NCBI RefSeq assembly: GCF_003002825.1
Contig: NZ_PVTE01000005.1
Coordinates: forward strand, 274,998 to 338,997
DNA length: 64,000 nt
From: Spirosoma oryzae
GTDB taxonomy: Bacteria; Bacteroidota; Bacteroidia; Cytophagales; Spirosomataceae
Direction: 5' to 3'
The first letter of the stretch is position 1; each line of letters starts with the position of its first letter. A program made the translations under genes and the position numbers. Positions 16,612 through 24,736 of this stretch are shown here, piece by piece. Under the pieces are notes generated by a model, which had not been told where the DNA came from, made no database searches, and saw nothing but the letters and a program-made list of their open reading frames with translations.

Positions 16612-16727
16612 TAGTTTACGGTCTCCGGTTTACAGTTCTCTGTCAGACAATTTCCATAGCGGTAACCTACCGTGCGACGGACCGAGCCACAGCGGCCGCC
16701 GTAAACTGAAAACTGTAAACCGAAACC
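16612..16727. repeat. Palindromic repeat, TTTAC/TATTCGG family, copy 2
   Basis: Left arm TAGTTTACGGTCTCCGGTTT, right arm CCGTAAACTGAAAACTGTAA, with a 60-nt middle of no clear structure. Lies between pseC and the methylase gene within the operon. Confidence 0.78.
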
Positions 16728-16729
16728 CC

Positions 16730-17908
16730 TTATTTCAATCCCAATTTTACCGACTCGATCACGTAGGCCTGCTCGTCGGGGGTGAGGGTGGGGAACATGG
16801 GGAGACTCAGGCAGCGGGCGTAGTAACGCTCGGCGTGCGGGAAGTCGCCGGGTTGCCAGCCAAACTGCCGGTAGTACGGCATCAGATGCACCGGTATGTA
16901 GTGTACCTGTACCATGATGTTGCGGCTCCGCAGAAAGTCGTATAACCCCTTCCGGTCGTCGGTCTGCACAACATAGAGGTGATAGGCATGGCCGACGTTG
17001 GCCGGTGGGACGATGAGGTCGAGGCCGGGCGTGTTGGCGAAGGCTTCGTCGTACCGGCGAGCGATAGCGGCCCGCTCGGCAAACATCGTATCGGCACGGC
17101 CGAGCTGACTCAGGCCCAGAGCTGCCTGGAAATCGGTCAGGCGGTAGTTGTAGCCCAGTTCCTGCATCTCCATGTACCAGCCCCCGCGCTCCGGTTCGCC
17201 CGGATAGGGCTCCGTAAAGTCACCGGCTTTGTTGGTGATGCCGTGGGTGCGTAGGCGCAACAGGTGATCGTACAAGGTTTTGCTAGCCGTCGTAATCATG
17301 CCCCCCTCGCCAGCCGCAATGTGCTTGACGGGGTGGAAGCTGAAAATCGCTAGATCGGCCAGTGAGCCGTCGCCACAGCGGTGCGTCTGTCCGGTTGCAT
17401 CCGTGAAAAAGCCGCCCGGTGCATGACAACTGTCTTCGATCAGCCACAGCCCATGCGCATCGGCCAGTGCGCGGAACTCGTCCATCGGTACCGGATAACC
17501 CGCGAAGTCAACCGGGATGATTCCCGAGAAATACCCCGCCGGATGCTGCTCGATCAACGCCCGTACGGCGTCGATGGAGAGCAGCGCGGTCGTCGGGTCG
17601 ATATCGGCAAAGTACACCTCGCCCCCGCAGTACCGCACGCAGTTGGCCGAGGCCGAAAAGGTAATGGGCGTGGTAATGACGCGTGTCCCCGGACCAACGC
17701 CGAGTGCCATGCAGCACAGGTGCAGGGCGGCTGTCCCATTGGCAACGGCAACGGCGTAAGGTGCGTTGACATACTGCGCGAAGGCTTCTTCGAACTGCGC
17801 AATGGTCGGACCCTGCGTCAGGAAAGGGCCGCGCAGCACAGTATTGACGGCGGCAATATCTTCGTCGGTAATATGCTGCCGACCGTACGGAATCGGTTTT
17901 TCAGGCAT
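16730..17908 (-). CDS. pseC: UDP-4-amino-4,6-dideoxy-N-acetyl-beta-L-altrosamine transaminase
   Basis: PLP-dependent aminotransferase of the DegT/DnrJ/EryC1 family, second step of Pse synthesis. 392 residues. Start PEKPIPYGRQHITDEDIAAV; VANGTAALHLCCMALGVGPG near residue 57 forms the phosphate pocket; TPITFSASANCVRYCGGEVYF is the PseC signature; LWLIEDSCHAPGG holds the PLP Asp; the PLP lysine is in FSFHPVKHIAAGEGGM (about residue 193). The C-terminal QVHYIPVHLMPYYRQ is also typical. Palindromes lie on both sides of the gene. Confidence 0.94.
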   Translation of the reverse strand: MPEKPIPYGRQHITDEDIAAVNTVLRGPFLTQGPTIAQFEEAFAQYVNAPYAVAVANGTAALHLCCMALGVGPGTRVITTPITFSASANCVRYCGGEVYFADIDPTTALLSIDAVRALIEQHPAGYFSGIIPVDFAGYPVPMDEFRALADAHGLWLIEDSCHAPGGFFTDATGQTHRCGDGSLADLAIFSFHPVKHIAAGEGGMITTASKTLYDHLLRLRTHGITNKAGDFTEPYPGEPERGGWYMEMQELGYNYRLTDFQAALGLSQLGRADTMFAERAAIARRYDEAFANTPGLDLIVPPANVGHAYHLYVVQTDDRKGLYDFLRSRNIMVQVHYIPVHLMPYYRQFGWQPGDFPHAERYYARCLSLPMFPTLTPDEQAYVIESVKLGLK

Positions 17909-17931
17909 TGGTTCAGTTTTTTGTAGAGACG

Positions 17932-18060
17932 CGACCCTTCGCGTCTCGATACCCGGATGGTATCACCGCCGGATGGTTTGGCTGATACCAAATGTCTCAG
18001 TAAAACCATCCGGCTACTGAGACGCGAAGGATCGCCGGTCCGCCGGTGCGGTCTCTACAC
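17932..18060. repeat. Palindromic repeat, GAGACGC family, copy 2
   Basis: Same build as the copy at 507-620: arms GTAGAGACGCGACCC...GCGTCTC and GAGACGCGAAGG...GTCTCTAC, CCGGATGGTA units in the middle, and TTGGCTGATACC (17979-17990) where copy 1 has TTGGCTGACGC. The right arm just overlaps the last codon region of pseB. Confidence 0.83.
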
Positions 18061-19077
18061 AGAAAAATCAGCGTCAACGTGCTGGCGGACCTGATCGCGG
18101 AGTTGATCGACGGTTAGCCAGTCGGTGTTAGTGCCGGAATTGTATTTGAAGCCCATCTCGACCTGCCGACCGTTGAATGCCTCCATGTACTCGTCGGTGC
18201 TCCAGATCGGCGTCGACGGGGTGATGACGTAGTATTTGTCGGTCTCGATCGTGTTCAGCGCGTCGGTTTCGGTAATCATCTCCTCATGTAGCTTCTCGCC
18301 CGGCCGGATACCCACCAACTTCTGCTCACAGTCGGGGCCGATGGCCGTGGCTACGTCGGTGATGCGGTACGACGGAATTTTGGGAACGTAGATTTCACCA
18401 CCCCAGGCATGCTCCAGGGCGTACAGCACCATTTCGACACCCTCTTCGAGCGAGATGTTGAACCGCGTCATGTCAGGATGCGTGATGGGCAGTACACCGT
18501 CTTTGCGCTTTTCCAGGAAGAACGGCACCACCGATCCCCGCGACCCGATGACATTACCATACCGTACGACCGAGAAACGCAGGTCGCGGCTGCCTTTCGC
18601 ATTGTTGGCGGCCACAAACAGCTTGTCGGAACAAAGTTTGGTAGCGCCATAGAGGTTGATGGGTGCAGCCGCTTTGTCGGTCGAGAGCGCCACGACCCGT
18701 TGGACACCCATGTCCATGGCCGCGTTGATGACGTTCTCCGCCCCGAACACGTTGGTTTTGATGCACTCGATCGGGTTGTATTCAGCCGCCGGAACCTGCT
18801 TGAGCGCAGCCGCGTGTATGATGACATCGATGCCTTCGCAGGCCCGCCGGAGTCGGTCGGCATCGCGCACGTCGCCGATGAAAAAGCGAATCGACTTGTA
18901 TTTTGATTGCGGATAATACTGACTCATCTCGAACTGCTTCAGTTCGTCGCGCGAGTAGATCACCAGCCGTTTCAGATTCGGATAGCGCTGGTAGACCATC
19001 TCAACGAACTTCTTACCGAACGAGCCGGTACCGCCCGTAATCAGAATGGATTTATTGGTTAAATCGAGCATAAACAA
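18055..19077 (-). CDS. pseB: UDP-N-acetylglucosamine 4,6-dehydratase (inverting)
   Basis: First enzyme of the Pse pathway, making UDP-2-acetamido-2,6-dideoxy-beta-L-arabino-hex-4-ulose. 340 residues, extended SDR fold. NAD-binding motif ILITGGTGSFGKKF (about 10-23); YSRDELKQFEMSQ; IHAAALKQVPAAEYNP; the PseB-type catalytic region ALSTDKAAAPINLYGATKL with the T-D-K/Y-x-x-x-K arrangement; and RFSVVRYGNVIGSRGSVVP. An ATG two codons downstream is an equally good start. Gene order from here runs pseB-pseC-methylase-pseF-pseG-pseH-pseI. Confidence 0.94.
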   Translation of the reverse strand: MFMLDLTNKSILITGGTGSFGKKFVEMVYQRYPNLKRLVIYSRDELKQFEMSQYYPQSKYKSIRFFIGDVRDADRLRRACEGIDVIIHAAALKQVPAAEYNPIECIKTNVFGAENVINAAMDMGVQRVVALSTDKAAAPINLYGATKLCSDKLFVAANNAKGSRDLRFSVVRYGNVIGSRGSVVPFFLEKRKDGVLPITHPDMTRFNISLEEGVEMVLYALEHAWGGEIYVPKIPSYRITDVATAIGPDCEQKLVGIRPGEKLHEEMITETDALNTIETDKYYVITPSTPIWSTDEYMEAFNGRQVEMGFKYNSGTNTDWLTVDQLRDQVRQHVDADFSV

Positions 19078-19086
19078 ATGGACGGG

Positions 19087-20046
19087 TTAGGCCGGTTGCG
19101 ACAGCGGGTCGGGACCGGGTGCCGGGGTAGTAACAGCAGGTGAGGGTTGTGAAATAACGACGCGGGGGAAGGCGTCGATGTAGCTTTTTACGCTGGCGTT
19201 CAGTACCGACACACCGCGATAACGGGCGTAGGCCTGCAGGCGTTCATACCCCCGAAAGACTTTATGCAGGGAAAGAAACTGCGACGCCATCGACCAGGTC
19301 TGCTGCTGAGCGGCATCGGCATAGACGGGCACGTGCGCGACCTTGCTGGCATCTTCGTAAAAATGTGTCTGCTGCATCAGCAACTGATTCTGATCGCTGA
19401 CCCGAATCTGCTCATGCCAGGACGTATCGGCCCCGAATAGGTAGATCGTTGAAAATCGGCGATTGATCATCAGGGCCAGCGTGGCGATAATCACGTTCTG
19501 CGACTGCATCATGCCAAAACCGTTGGCGCACAGCCAGAACGTCAGCCGCTGGAATCCGTCGACGACCGTGTAATTGAACCAGGCGATGGCGATGCGCGGA
19601 TTTTTCTCGGCGAGCAGGCGCAGCAGGTAAGATCCTTTGGCGAACTGCGGTACGTAAAGCGTCATCGGCCAGTCGACCTGCTCAACAAAGGCGGTGATGG
19701 TCTGCCGGATGTCGGGCCGCTCGTCGGGTCCACCCTGGTAGGTAAAATAGGACGGGTCGAACAGGACGTAATTTTGCGGCTTAAGCTGCGCGAATACGGG
19801 CGAATGCGCGAAATTGTTTACGCAGACAAGCTCGGTCTGGCGTAGAAAGTCGGAGTGCAGCGCGAGCGACTGATTGAGCGAGGGGCCGTTACCCAGCACC
19901 GAACAGATCGGCTGGCGTGGGGCGGGCAGGCGGGTGCGGTGCTGAAGCCGGACGGCTACCTTGAGCAGCGACAGCAGCGATGCCAGCAGGTTGCTTACCC
20001 ATTGATTTACCGACTTGAATCCGCGTTCAATCATACTGTTGCTCAC
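19087..20046 (-). CDS. DUF115/MptE-like protein, possible Maf-type glycan transferase
   Basis: 319 residues. The central domain opens with ICSVLGNGPSLNQSLALHS, the G-x-GPSL motif of the 6-hydroxymethylpterin-diphosphokinase MptE-like (DUF115) family, followed by VCVNNFAHSPVF, YVLFDPSYF and IYLFGADTSWHEQI, all family hallmarks. The proline-rich tail looks disordered. In flagellated bacteria the DUF115-containing Maf proteins attach pseudaminic or legionaminic acid to flagellin. Here it sits immediately upstream of pseB (9-bp gap), so a nonulosonic acid transferase role is a reasonable inference, not shown by sequence alone. Confidence 0.72.
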   Translation of the reverse strand: MSNSMIERGFKSVNQWVSNLLASLLSLLKVAVRLQHRTRLPAPRQPICSVLGNGPSLNQSLALHSDFLRQTELVCVNNFAHSPVFAQLKPQNYVLFDPSYFTYQGGPDERPDIRQTITAFVEQVDWPMTLYVPQFAKGSYLLRLLAEKNPRIAIAWFNYTVVDGFQRLTFWLCANGFGMMQSQNVIIATLALMINRRFSTIYLFGADTSWHEQIRVSDQNQLLMQQTHFYEDASKVAHVPVYADAAQQQTWSMASQFLSLHKVFRGYERLQAYARYRGVSVLNASVKSYIDAFPRVVISQPSPAVTTPAPGPDPLSQPA

Positions 20047-20115
20047 GTTGGGCGTAAGCCTTTTTCGACAAAAGTAACGAAAAAAACGGCACGGCTGTCC
20101 GGGGCGTCGATGGCG

Positions 20116-21093
20116 TCAGAGCAGCCGTTCGACGGTTGTTTTCAGGGATGTCTGCGCGCCAAGATTACGCTTGAACTGCATCAGACTGGGTTTGGGGGTG
20201 CGGTCGCTGTTGAGCGAAACCCCTAAATCCAGGAGCGCGATCGATTGCTGCTGGCAATACGTCCACAGGCCATCAATCAGCAGCACCATCGGACTGTAGG
20301 CATCGTAGGCCGGGTCGGAAACGGGCAGGAAATGATAGAGGATACCGGGGCTGACCCGCACGGCAACCACGAGTGCGATAAGCCGGCCAACGTCCCATAC
20401 GCCGAATAGGGGAAAGCGGTCGGGAAAGGTTTGAATGAGTTTAGTAAGCTGCGCTGGCGCTATGGTCTGTGCATGGTTACGCTGCTGATGTATCCGTTCG
20501 ATAAAAGTAGTCGCTACAAAAATGTCGGGCGGAAACCATTGGGCAAACCGAAATCCGGCGGCTCGGCATTTGCGCAATCGACGCTGTTCGGCGGAGATAA
20601 TGCGTTGCTCGAATGGCTGCTGGCTGACAGTCAAGTGGAAATTCTCGTACGTAGCCGTCGTTCGAAAGCCATGCCGGGCGAGCTGGTCTAGTAGCCGGGT
20701 GGTCTGTTCGGGTGCGTAACAGCCAGGGTAATTGACGAGCCGTATCGACGTAGCCCCTGTCGTTTCAGCCAATTTGATAAGTCGCTGAATCAGCTCTACC
20801 AGGACTGTATCCGGTAGATCGGGGACAAATTCGATCGAGCCAAACGGCGCTGCCAGCGGGCTGACGACCTGTTGGTCATGCTGGAAAAACGTGCACCGGC
20901 CATCGATATATCCAGTTAGCTGATTGACTGCCAGAATAGTATGAGCCGTGTTGCCCTGCTGACGGAGATGAGCGGGTTCGTTGAAGAAAAAACCGGGTTG
21001 GCTGAACGCACGCGTATCGGCCAGATCAATCCCACAGGCTGATTCGATGACATGCGATACGATGATTGACAAATTGGGTGGCGATAGCTGCAT
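20116..21093 (-). CDS. GNAT/FemAB-like acyltransferase
   Basis: 325 residues from the ATG at 21093 (MQLSPPNLSIIVSHVIES); an in-frame upstream ATG at 21111 adds six residues. Pattern of a double GNAT-like protein: GSIEFVPDLP...LIQRLIKLAETTGATSIRLVNYPG in the first half, then FEQRIISAEQRRLRKCRAAGF and a terminal LLDLGVSLNSDRTPKPSLMQFKRNLGAQ, which resembles the end of FemAB/peptidoglycan-bridge and CelD-type enzymes. It probably acylates a cell-surface sugar precursor. A second protein of similar build is at 40597-41565. Confidence 0.65.
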   Translation of the reverse strand: MQLSPPNLSIIVSHVIESACGIDLADTRAFSQPGFFFNEPAHLRQQGNTAHTILAVNQLTGYIDGRCTFFQHDQQVVSPLAAPFGSIEFVPDLPDTVLVELIQRLIKLAETTGATSIRLVNYPGCYAPEQTTRLLDQLARHGFRTTATYENFHLTVSQQPFEQRIISAEQRRLRKCRAAGFRFAQWFPPDIFVATTFIERIHQQRNHAQTIAPAQLTKLIQTFPDRFPLFGVWDVGRLIALVVAVRVSPGILYHFLPVSDPAYDAYSPMVLLIDGLWTYCQQQSIALLDLGVSLNSDRTPKPSLMQFKRNLGAQTSLKTTVERLL

Positions 21094-21124
21094 AAAGTGA
21101 CACCCCTGCAAAAACCACGCGGGT

Positions 21125-22654
21125 TTAGCGAATCAGCAATAACGGGCCGTGCTGTTTTTCGATGGTCGTTTGCCGATTGCGGGTCAGCTGGTAGCGGACG
21201 GTCCAGGCGTATTCGCCGGCAGAACAAGGTTGCCCCCGAAAGAGACCGTCCCAGCGAAAGGGTTCCTCCTGCGTTTCGAAAATAACTTCGCCCCAGCGGT
21301 TGACGATCAACAGCGACTGAATCGTGATGTCGCCACAGCCGGTCGTGATAAAGGTGTCGTTGAGGCCATCGTCGTTGGGAGAGAAGCTGTTCGGCGCGTA
21401 CAGCTGGCAGTCGCAGCCGCTGTAGTCGATGCTGACGGAGTCGGTCAGGGTGGCGCACTCGTTTTGGACCGTCGCCCGAAATACGTCCGTATGACTGACC
21501 TCCCGGTTAGCCGACAGAAAGCCGTCCTGCCACTGAAACCGGCCGTTGGTCACGTCGGGACTGATGATGTAGGTTTGTGTACCGCACAGCGTCTGATCGG
21601 GGCCAAGGTCGAGTGTCGGTGGTGGTACGTAACGGATCTGAATGGCGTTGAGTACGGCGCAACTGCCTTGCGTAACGCTGACCGAGTAGCTGCCGGGCTG
21701 CTCCACCAGCAATGTCCGTTGCCGTGATCCGTCCTGCCAGCGGTAGGTTGCGCCCGTAATGTCCGGGGCCGCTAGCTGAAGCGACTGACCAAGGCAAAGG
21801 GTGGTATCGCGTCCCAGCGAAAAATCAAGGGCGTAATTGACGCGAATGGAGTCGGTCAGGGCTTTACAGGCTGTAACGACCGTGACGGAGTATTTGCCGG
21901 GCTGCGTGACCTGTAGCGTTGGCTTGATGCTACCGTCGCTCCAGCGATAATCGATGGCCCCCGGTGTGGTAGCGTCGAGTTCGTAGCGGTCATTGCGGCT
22001 GCACAGTGTCTGGTCGTTGCCCAAGTCAAGCGTAACGCGGGTTAGCGAGATGTCGTCGACGAACAGGTAATAGGAGCCAAGGAAAGGCGGGTCTTTGTAG
22101 AAACTGCCAATGGTCAGGTATTCTTCGCCACCCCGCGCCGTAATTGTCCCGCTGATACGCTGCCATTGCAGCCGACCCACCGATGCCTTCGGCGTGTTGT
22201 CGAGTACCTGCGGACTGGCGTTGATTCGCTCGGTTGAGCCGGGATTTAGGGCGGGTTCCTTGGAAACGTAAGCGCCGAAGGTTTCGGTGATGTATTTACC
22301 CGGCGTATCAGTCGCAACGAACAGTTCGAAATAGTAGCACTCGTCGGCTTTCAGCGGCTGCGTCAGGCGAATGCCCATGTATTCGGCCCAGCCCCGATCG
22401 AAAAACAGGTGCCCTAATCCCTGGCCGGAATGGGGTGGCAGTAGCATCTGCCCGAAGTCGAAACAGCGGTGGTAAAAGTCGGGAGTCGCGCGGCTGGGGT
22501 TGTACCAGGGAACGGCTTCGGCCAGCAGATTGTCCTGCCGGGGGCAGGTGCGGTAGGTTTCGAAACTACCGTTCGGTACGAGGTTCTGTGCCCCGACACA
22601 GACCGGCAGTAGGATAATCAGTCCTAGTAAAAGCCCCGTATACCGTCGCTGCAT
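21125..22654 (-). CDS. T9SS type B sorting domain (gliding-motility CHU_C) secreted protein
   Basis: 509 residues from the ATG at 22654, which starts a signal peptide (MQRRYTGLLLGLIILLPVCVGAQ). Longer ORFs upstream run into the palindrome at 22745-22811 and past the promoter. After an N-terminal carbohydrate-binding-like region (NLVPNGSFETYRTCP...) come three tandem Ig-like/PKD-type repeats, each with an L(D)LGxDxTLC start and a Y-x-W-x-DGS middle. The C-terminal gliding-motility domain begins YAPNSFSPNDDGLNDTF and includes LLIVNRWGEVIFE and CSAGEYAWTVRY. Predicted to be exported by the type IX secretion system and attached to the cell surface. Confidence 0.88.
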   Translation of the reverse strand: MQRRYTGLLLGLIILLPVCVGAQNLVPNGSFETYRTCPRQDNLLAEAVPWYNPSRATPDFYHRCFDFGQMLLPPHSGQGLGHLFFDRGWAEYMGIRLTQPLKADECYYFELFVATDTPGKYITETFGAYVSKEPALNPGSTERINASPQVLDNTPKASVGRLQWQRISGTITARGGEEYLTIGSFYKDPPFLGSYYLFVDDISLTRVTLDLGNDQTLCSRNDRYELDATTPGAIDYRWSDGSIKPTLQVTQPGKYSVTVVTACKALTDSIRVNYALDFSLGRDTTLCLGQSLQLAAPDITGATYRWQDGSRQRTLLVEQPGSYSVSVTQGSCAVLNAIQIRYVPPPTLDLGPDQTLCGTQTYIISPDVTNGRFQWQDGFLSANREVSHTDVFRATVQNECATLTDSVSIDYSGCDCQLYAPNSFSPNDDGLNDTFITTGCGDITIQSLLIVNRWGEVIFETQEEPFRWDGLFRGQPCSAGEYAWTVRYQLTRNRQTTIEKQHGPLLLIR

Positions 22655-22705
22655 AAAATCTGACCGTTCGGGGTTCGCTGGGTTGGCTTCGTGAACGTCA
22701 GATGT

Positions 22706-22737
22706 CGAAGATACAGATTTTTCGTCGGATAATACAA
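22706..22737 (-). promoter_or_regulatory. Promoter of the T9SS cargo gene
   Basis: On the minus strand TTG (22737-22735), a 21-nt spacer, then TATCTTCG (22713-22706), one mismatch from TAnnTTTG. The predicted leader of about 45 nt supports the ATG at 22654. Confidence 0.5.
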
Positions 22738-22744
22738 GGTAAAT

Positions 22745-22811
22745 CGACAGGATTACAAGATTGACAGGACTTCTGCGATAGAAAAATCCTGTCAATCTTG
22801 TAATCCTGTCG
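22745..22811. repeat. Perfect 25-bp palindrome, CAGGATTACAAGATTG family, copy 1
   Basis: Arm 22745-22769 is the exact reverse complement of 22787-22811, around a 17-nt loop. It lies between the susD stop side and the T9SS-gene promoter. A longer, less perfect relative is at 61708-61803. Confidence 0.92.
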
Positions 22812-22834
22812 AAAACACAGTACCCTCCGGAGAC

Positions 22835-24520
22835 TTAGTACCCTTCGTTTTGCGTCAGGTAGCCGGGGATGTTCGAGGCACCGTCGATGGCTGTTTGCGG
22901 GATGGGGAAAAGCCGCTTCCGTACGTCGGTGTTGGTTTTTTCCGTCCAGGTACCCTCGTACTTACCGAAACGAATCATATCCGTCCGGCGCACCATTTCC
23001 CAGTACAGCTCGAAGCCACGTTCGCGGAATAGCAGGTCGAGGTTCATGCTCGTCAGGGCTGGGGGCGCAGTCGGGAATGTACGGGCCGCGCGAACCGTGT
23101 TCACATCAGCAAGCGCACTAGCGGCATCGTTGCTTTTGCGCAGTTTCGCTTCGGCCCGCATCAGGTATACGTCGGCCAGCCGGAGGATCGAAATGTCCGC
23201 GTCGCCGAGGTTACGGCCGCTGGTCGATTTCTTGCTGAATTCATACTTCTCAACCCGGTAGCCGGTGTTGTAGTCGCTGCCGGCTACGGTGAAGTTTACC
23301 TGTTCGGTGAAATTCACCGGTACCGTAGGCAGGTTACGGGTTACGTTGAACAGCTTGCCGACCTTGTAATTGCCATTCGCGCAGCGTACAAACGCACCGT
23401 TGACGCGCAGCAAGCCGTACTGCTGACCCCGTAGAATCCCCCGGTTGATGTTATAGTCATTGGCCGATACACACGAGTCAGCCGGATTGCTGTAGATCGA
23501 CATATTTTGCCGGTAAAAACGCGGGTCGACCGTGGGGTCTTTCGGCGAATAGGCCTGCGCCCAGCTCTGGTAAAAGTCGGGCGTAATCGCTGGTCCGTCG
23601 GTGCCGTTAGCGGCCGGGTAAGCGGGAATCGGAAACTGGTTGCCCGACAGCGAGAAGTAGGCCAGCCGGTTGTTTCCGTTCAGCTCCGCGCGTTGGTCGA
23701 CGGCGAAAATCAGCTCCTTATTGCTATGGTTGTCCTGGTTGAAGATTGTGAAGTAATCGCTCACCAGCTGGTACTGACCCGAGTTGATAATCTTGTCGCA
23801 ATACTCGACTACCTTGTCCATGTCGGCCGACTGGAACGTAAACGATGTGGCCGTCCGGTTGCGGTACACGGCCGCGTTCAGGTACATCCGCGCCAGCAGT
23901 CCCCAGGCAGCGCCTTTGCTCAGCCGACCGGGGCCAACCGTTGTCAGCAAGTTAGGTTCTACCGCCAGCAGTTCGCTCAGCACGTAGTTGTAAGCCGCTT
24001 CACCCCGCAGGATCGCCGACGTACTTTGCGGATCTTCTTTTACGAACACGATACCGAACAGGTCGAGCAGCATCAGGTTGTAATACGCCCGCATCCCCCG
24101 TGCTTCGGCCAGGTAAACCTGCGCGCTGCCGTCCTTAACGGTTGGCAAGGCACTGATCGCCGAAACCGACCGCGACAGGCTTTGGACGAGGTTGTTCCAG
24201 GTGCTCAGCAGGTTTGGGTCCGTGCTGGTCGTGGTATGCTGGTGCAGCGCCAGGTAGATACCGTTGTCGCCCCAGTCGGTACCACCCCGGTACGGCAGAA
24301 TAGCCTCATCGGTCGAGATTTCCTGGAGGGCGAAGTAGTTGGTATGCAGGAAGATATTAGGCAGTAGCGCGTAAACCGGCGCAATGTTGCCGTCGGCCAG
24401 CTGCTGATTCGACAGACCCGATACCGACGCTTCGTCGAGTACGTTCTCGGTCAGATTGGTGCAGCTATACGACCCCGTCAGGGCAACAGCTGCGAGTATG
24501 GAAAGGAGTTTCTTTTTCAT
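22835..24520 (-). CDS. RagB/SusD family nutrient-uptake outer membrane lipoprotein
   Basis: 561 residues. The lipoprotein signal MKKKLLSILAAVALTGSYSC has Cys at about residue 20. TPR-like SusD body: LTENVLDEASVSGL, ARGMRAYYNLMLLDLFGIV (the conserved helix with the YY-L-LFG pattern), SKGAAWGLLARMYLNAAVY, and late VYLMRAEAKLRKSNDAASALADVNTVRAAR plus RGFELYWEMVRRTDMIRFGKY, both SusD family signatures. It forms the lid of the TonB-dependent pore encoded by the adjacent susC-type gene; the substrate (glycan or peptide) is not predictable as no glycoside hydrolase is nearby. Confidence 0.94.
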   Translation of the reverse strand: MKKKLLSILAAVALTGSYSCTNLTENVLDEASVSGLSNQQLADGNIAPVYALLPNIFLHTNYFALQEISTDEAILPYRGGTDWGDNGIYLALHQHTTTSTDPNLLSTWNNLVQSLSRSVSAISALPTVKDGSAQVYLAEARGMRAYYNLMLLDLFGIVFVKEDPQSTSAILRGEAAYNYVLSELLAVEPNLLTTVGPGRLSKGAAWGLLARMYLNAAVYRNRTATSFTFQSADMDKVVEYCDKIINSGQYQLVSDYFTIFNQDNHSNKELIFAVDQRAELNGNNRLAYFSLSGNQFPIPAYPAANGTDGPAITPDFYQSWAQAYSPKDPTVDPRFYRQNMSIYSNPADSCVSANDYNINRGILRGQQYGLLRVNGAFVRCANGNYKVGKLFNVTRNLPTVPVNFTEQVNFTVAGSDYNTGYRVEKYEFSKKSTSGRNLGDADISILRLADVYLMRAEAKLRKSNDAASALADVNTVRAARTFPTAPPALTSMNLDLLFRERGFELYWEMVRRTDMIRFGKYEGTWTEKTNTDVRKRLFPIPQTAIDGASNIPGYLTQNEGY

Positions 24521-24528
24521 CTTTATGA

Positions 24529-24735
24529 GGGTATACAGTATTCCGTTTTCGGTATACGGTGGAAGTGTAGCCTAGACCCGCGCCGTTGGACCGGTCCACG
24601 TCCGGGTGGGTGCGATAGTAACCAAAATAGTTACCACCTGCGAGCGTTGCCCTGACGGGCACCCGGACGTGGACGTCCAGGCTACATGATACGCGTCAGC
24701 TACCGTATACTGAAAACTGAATACCGCATACCGTT
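24529..24735. repeat. Composite palindrome: TTTAC/TATTCGG arms around a CCCAGACC element
   Basis: The outer arms GGTATACAGTATTCCG / CGTATACTGAAAACTG enclose an inner palindrome (GTAGCCTAGACC...GGTCCAGG-type arms) whose core GCGATAGTAACCAAAAT...TTGCCCTGACGGGCA (24612-24661) is shared with 29293-29342 and 59142-59190. Between the core and the right outer arm lies GCGTCAGC (24693-24700), the complement of the GCTGACGC apex motif. It separates susC from susD. Confidence 0.82.
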
Positions 24736-24736
24736 T

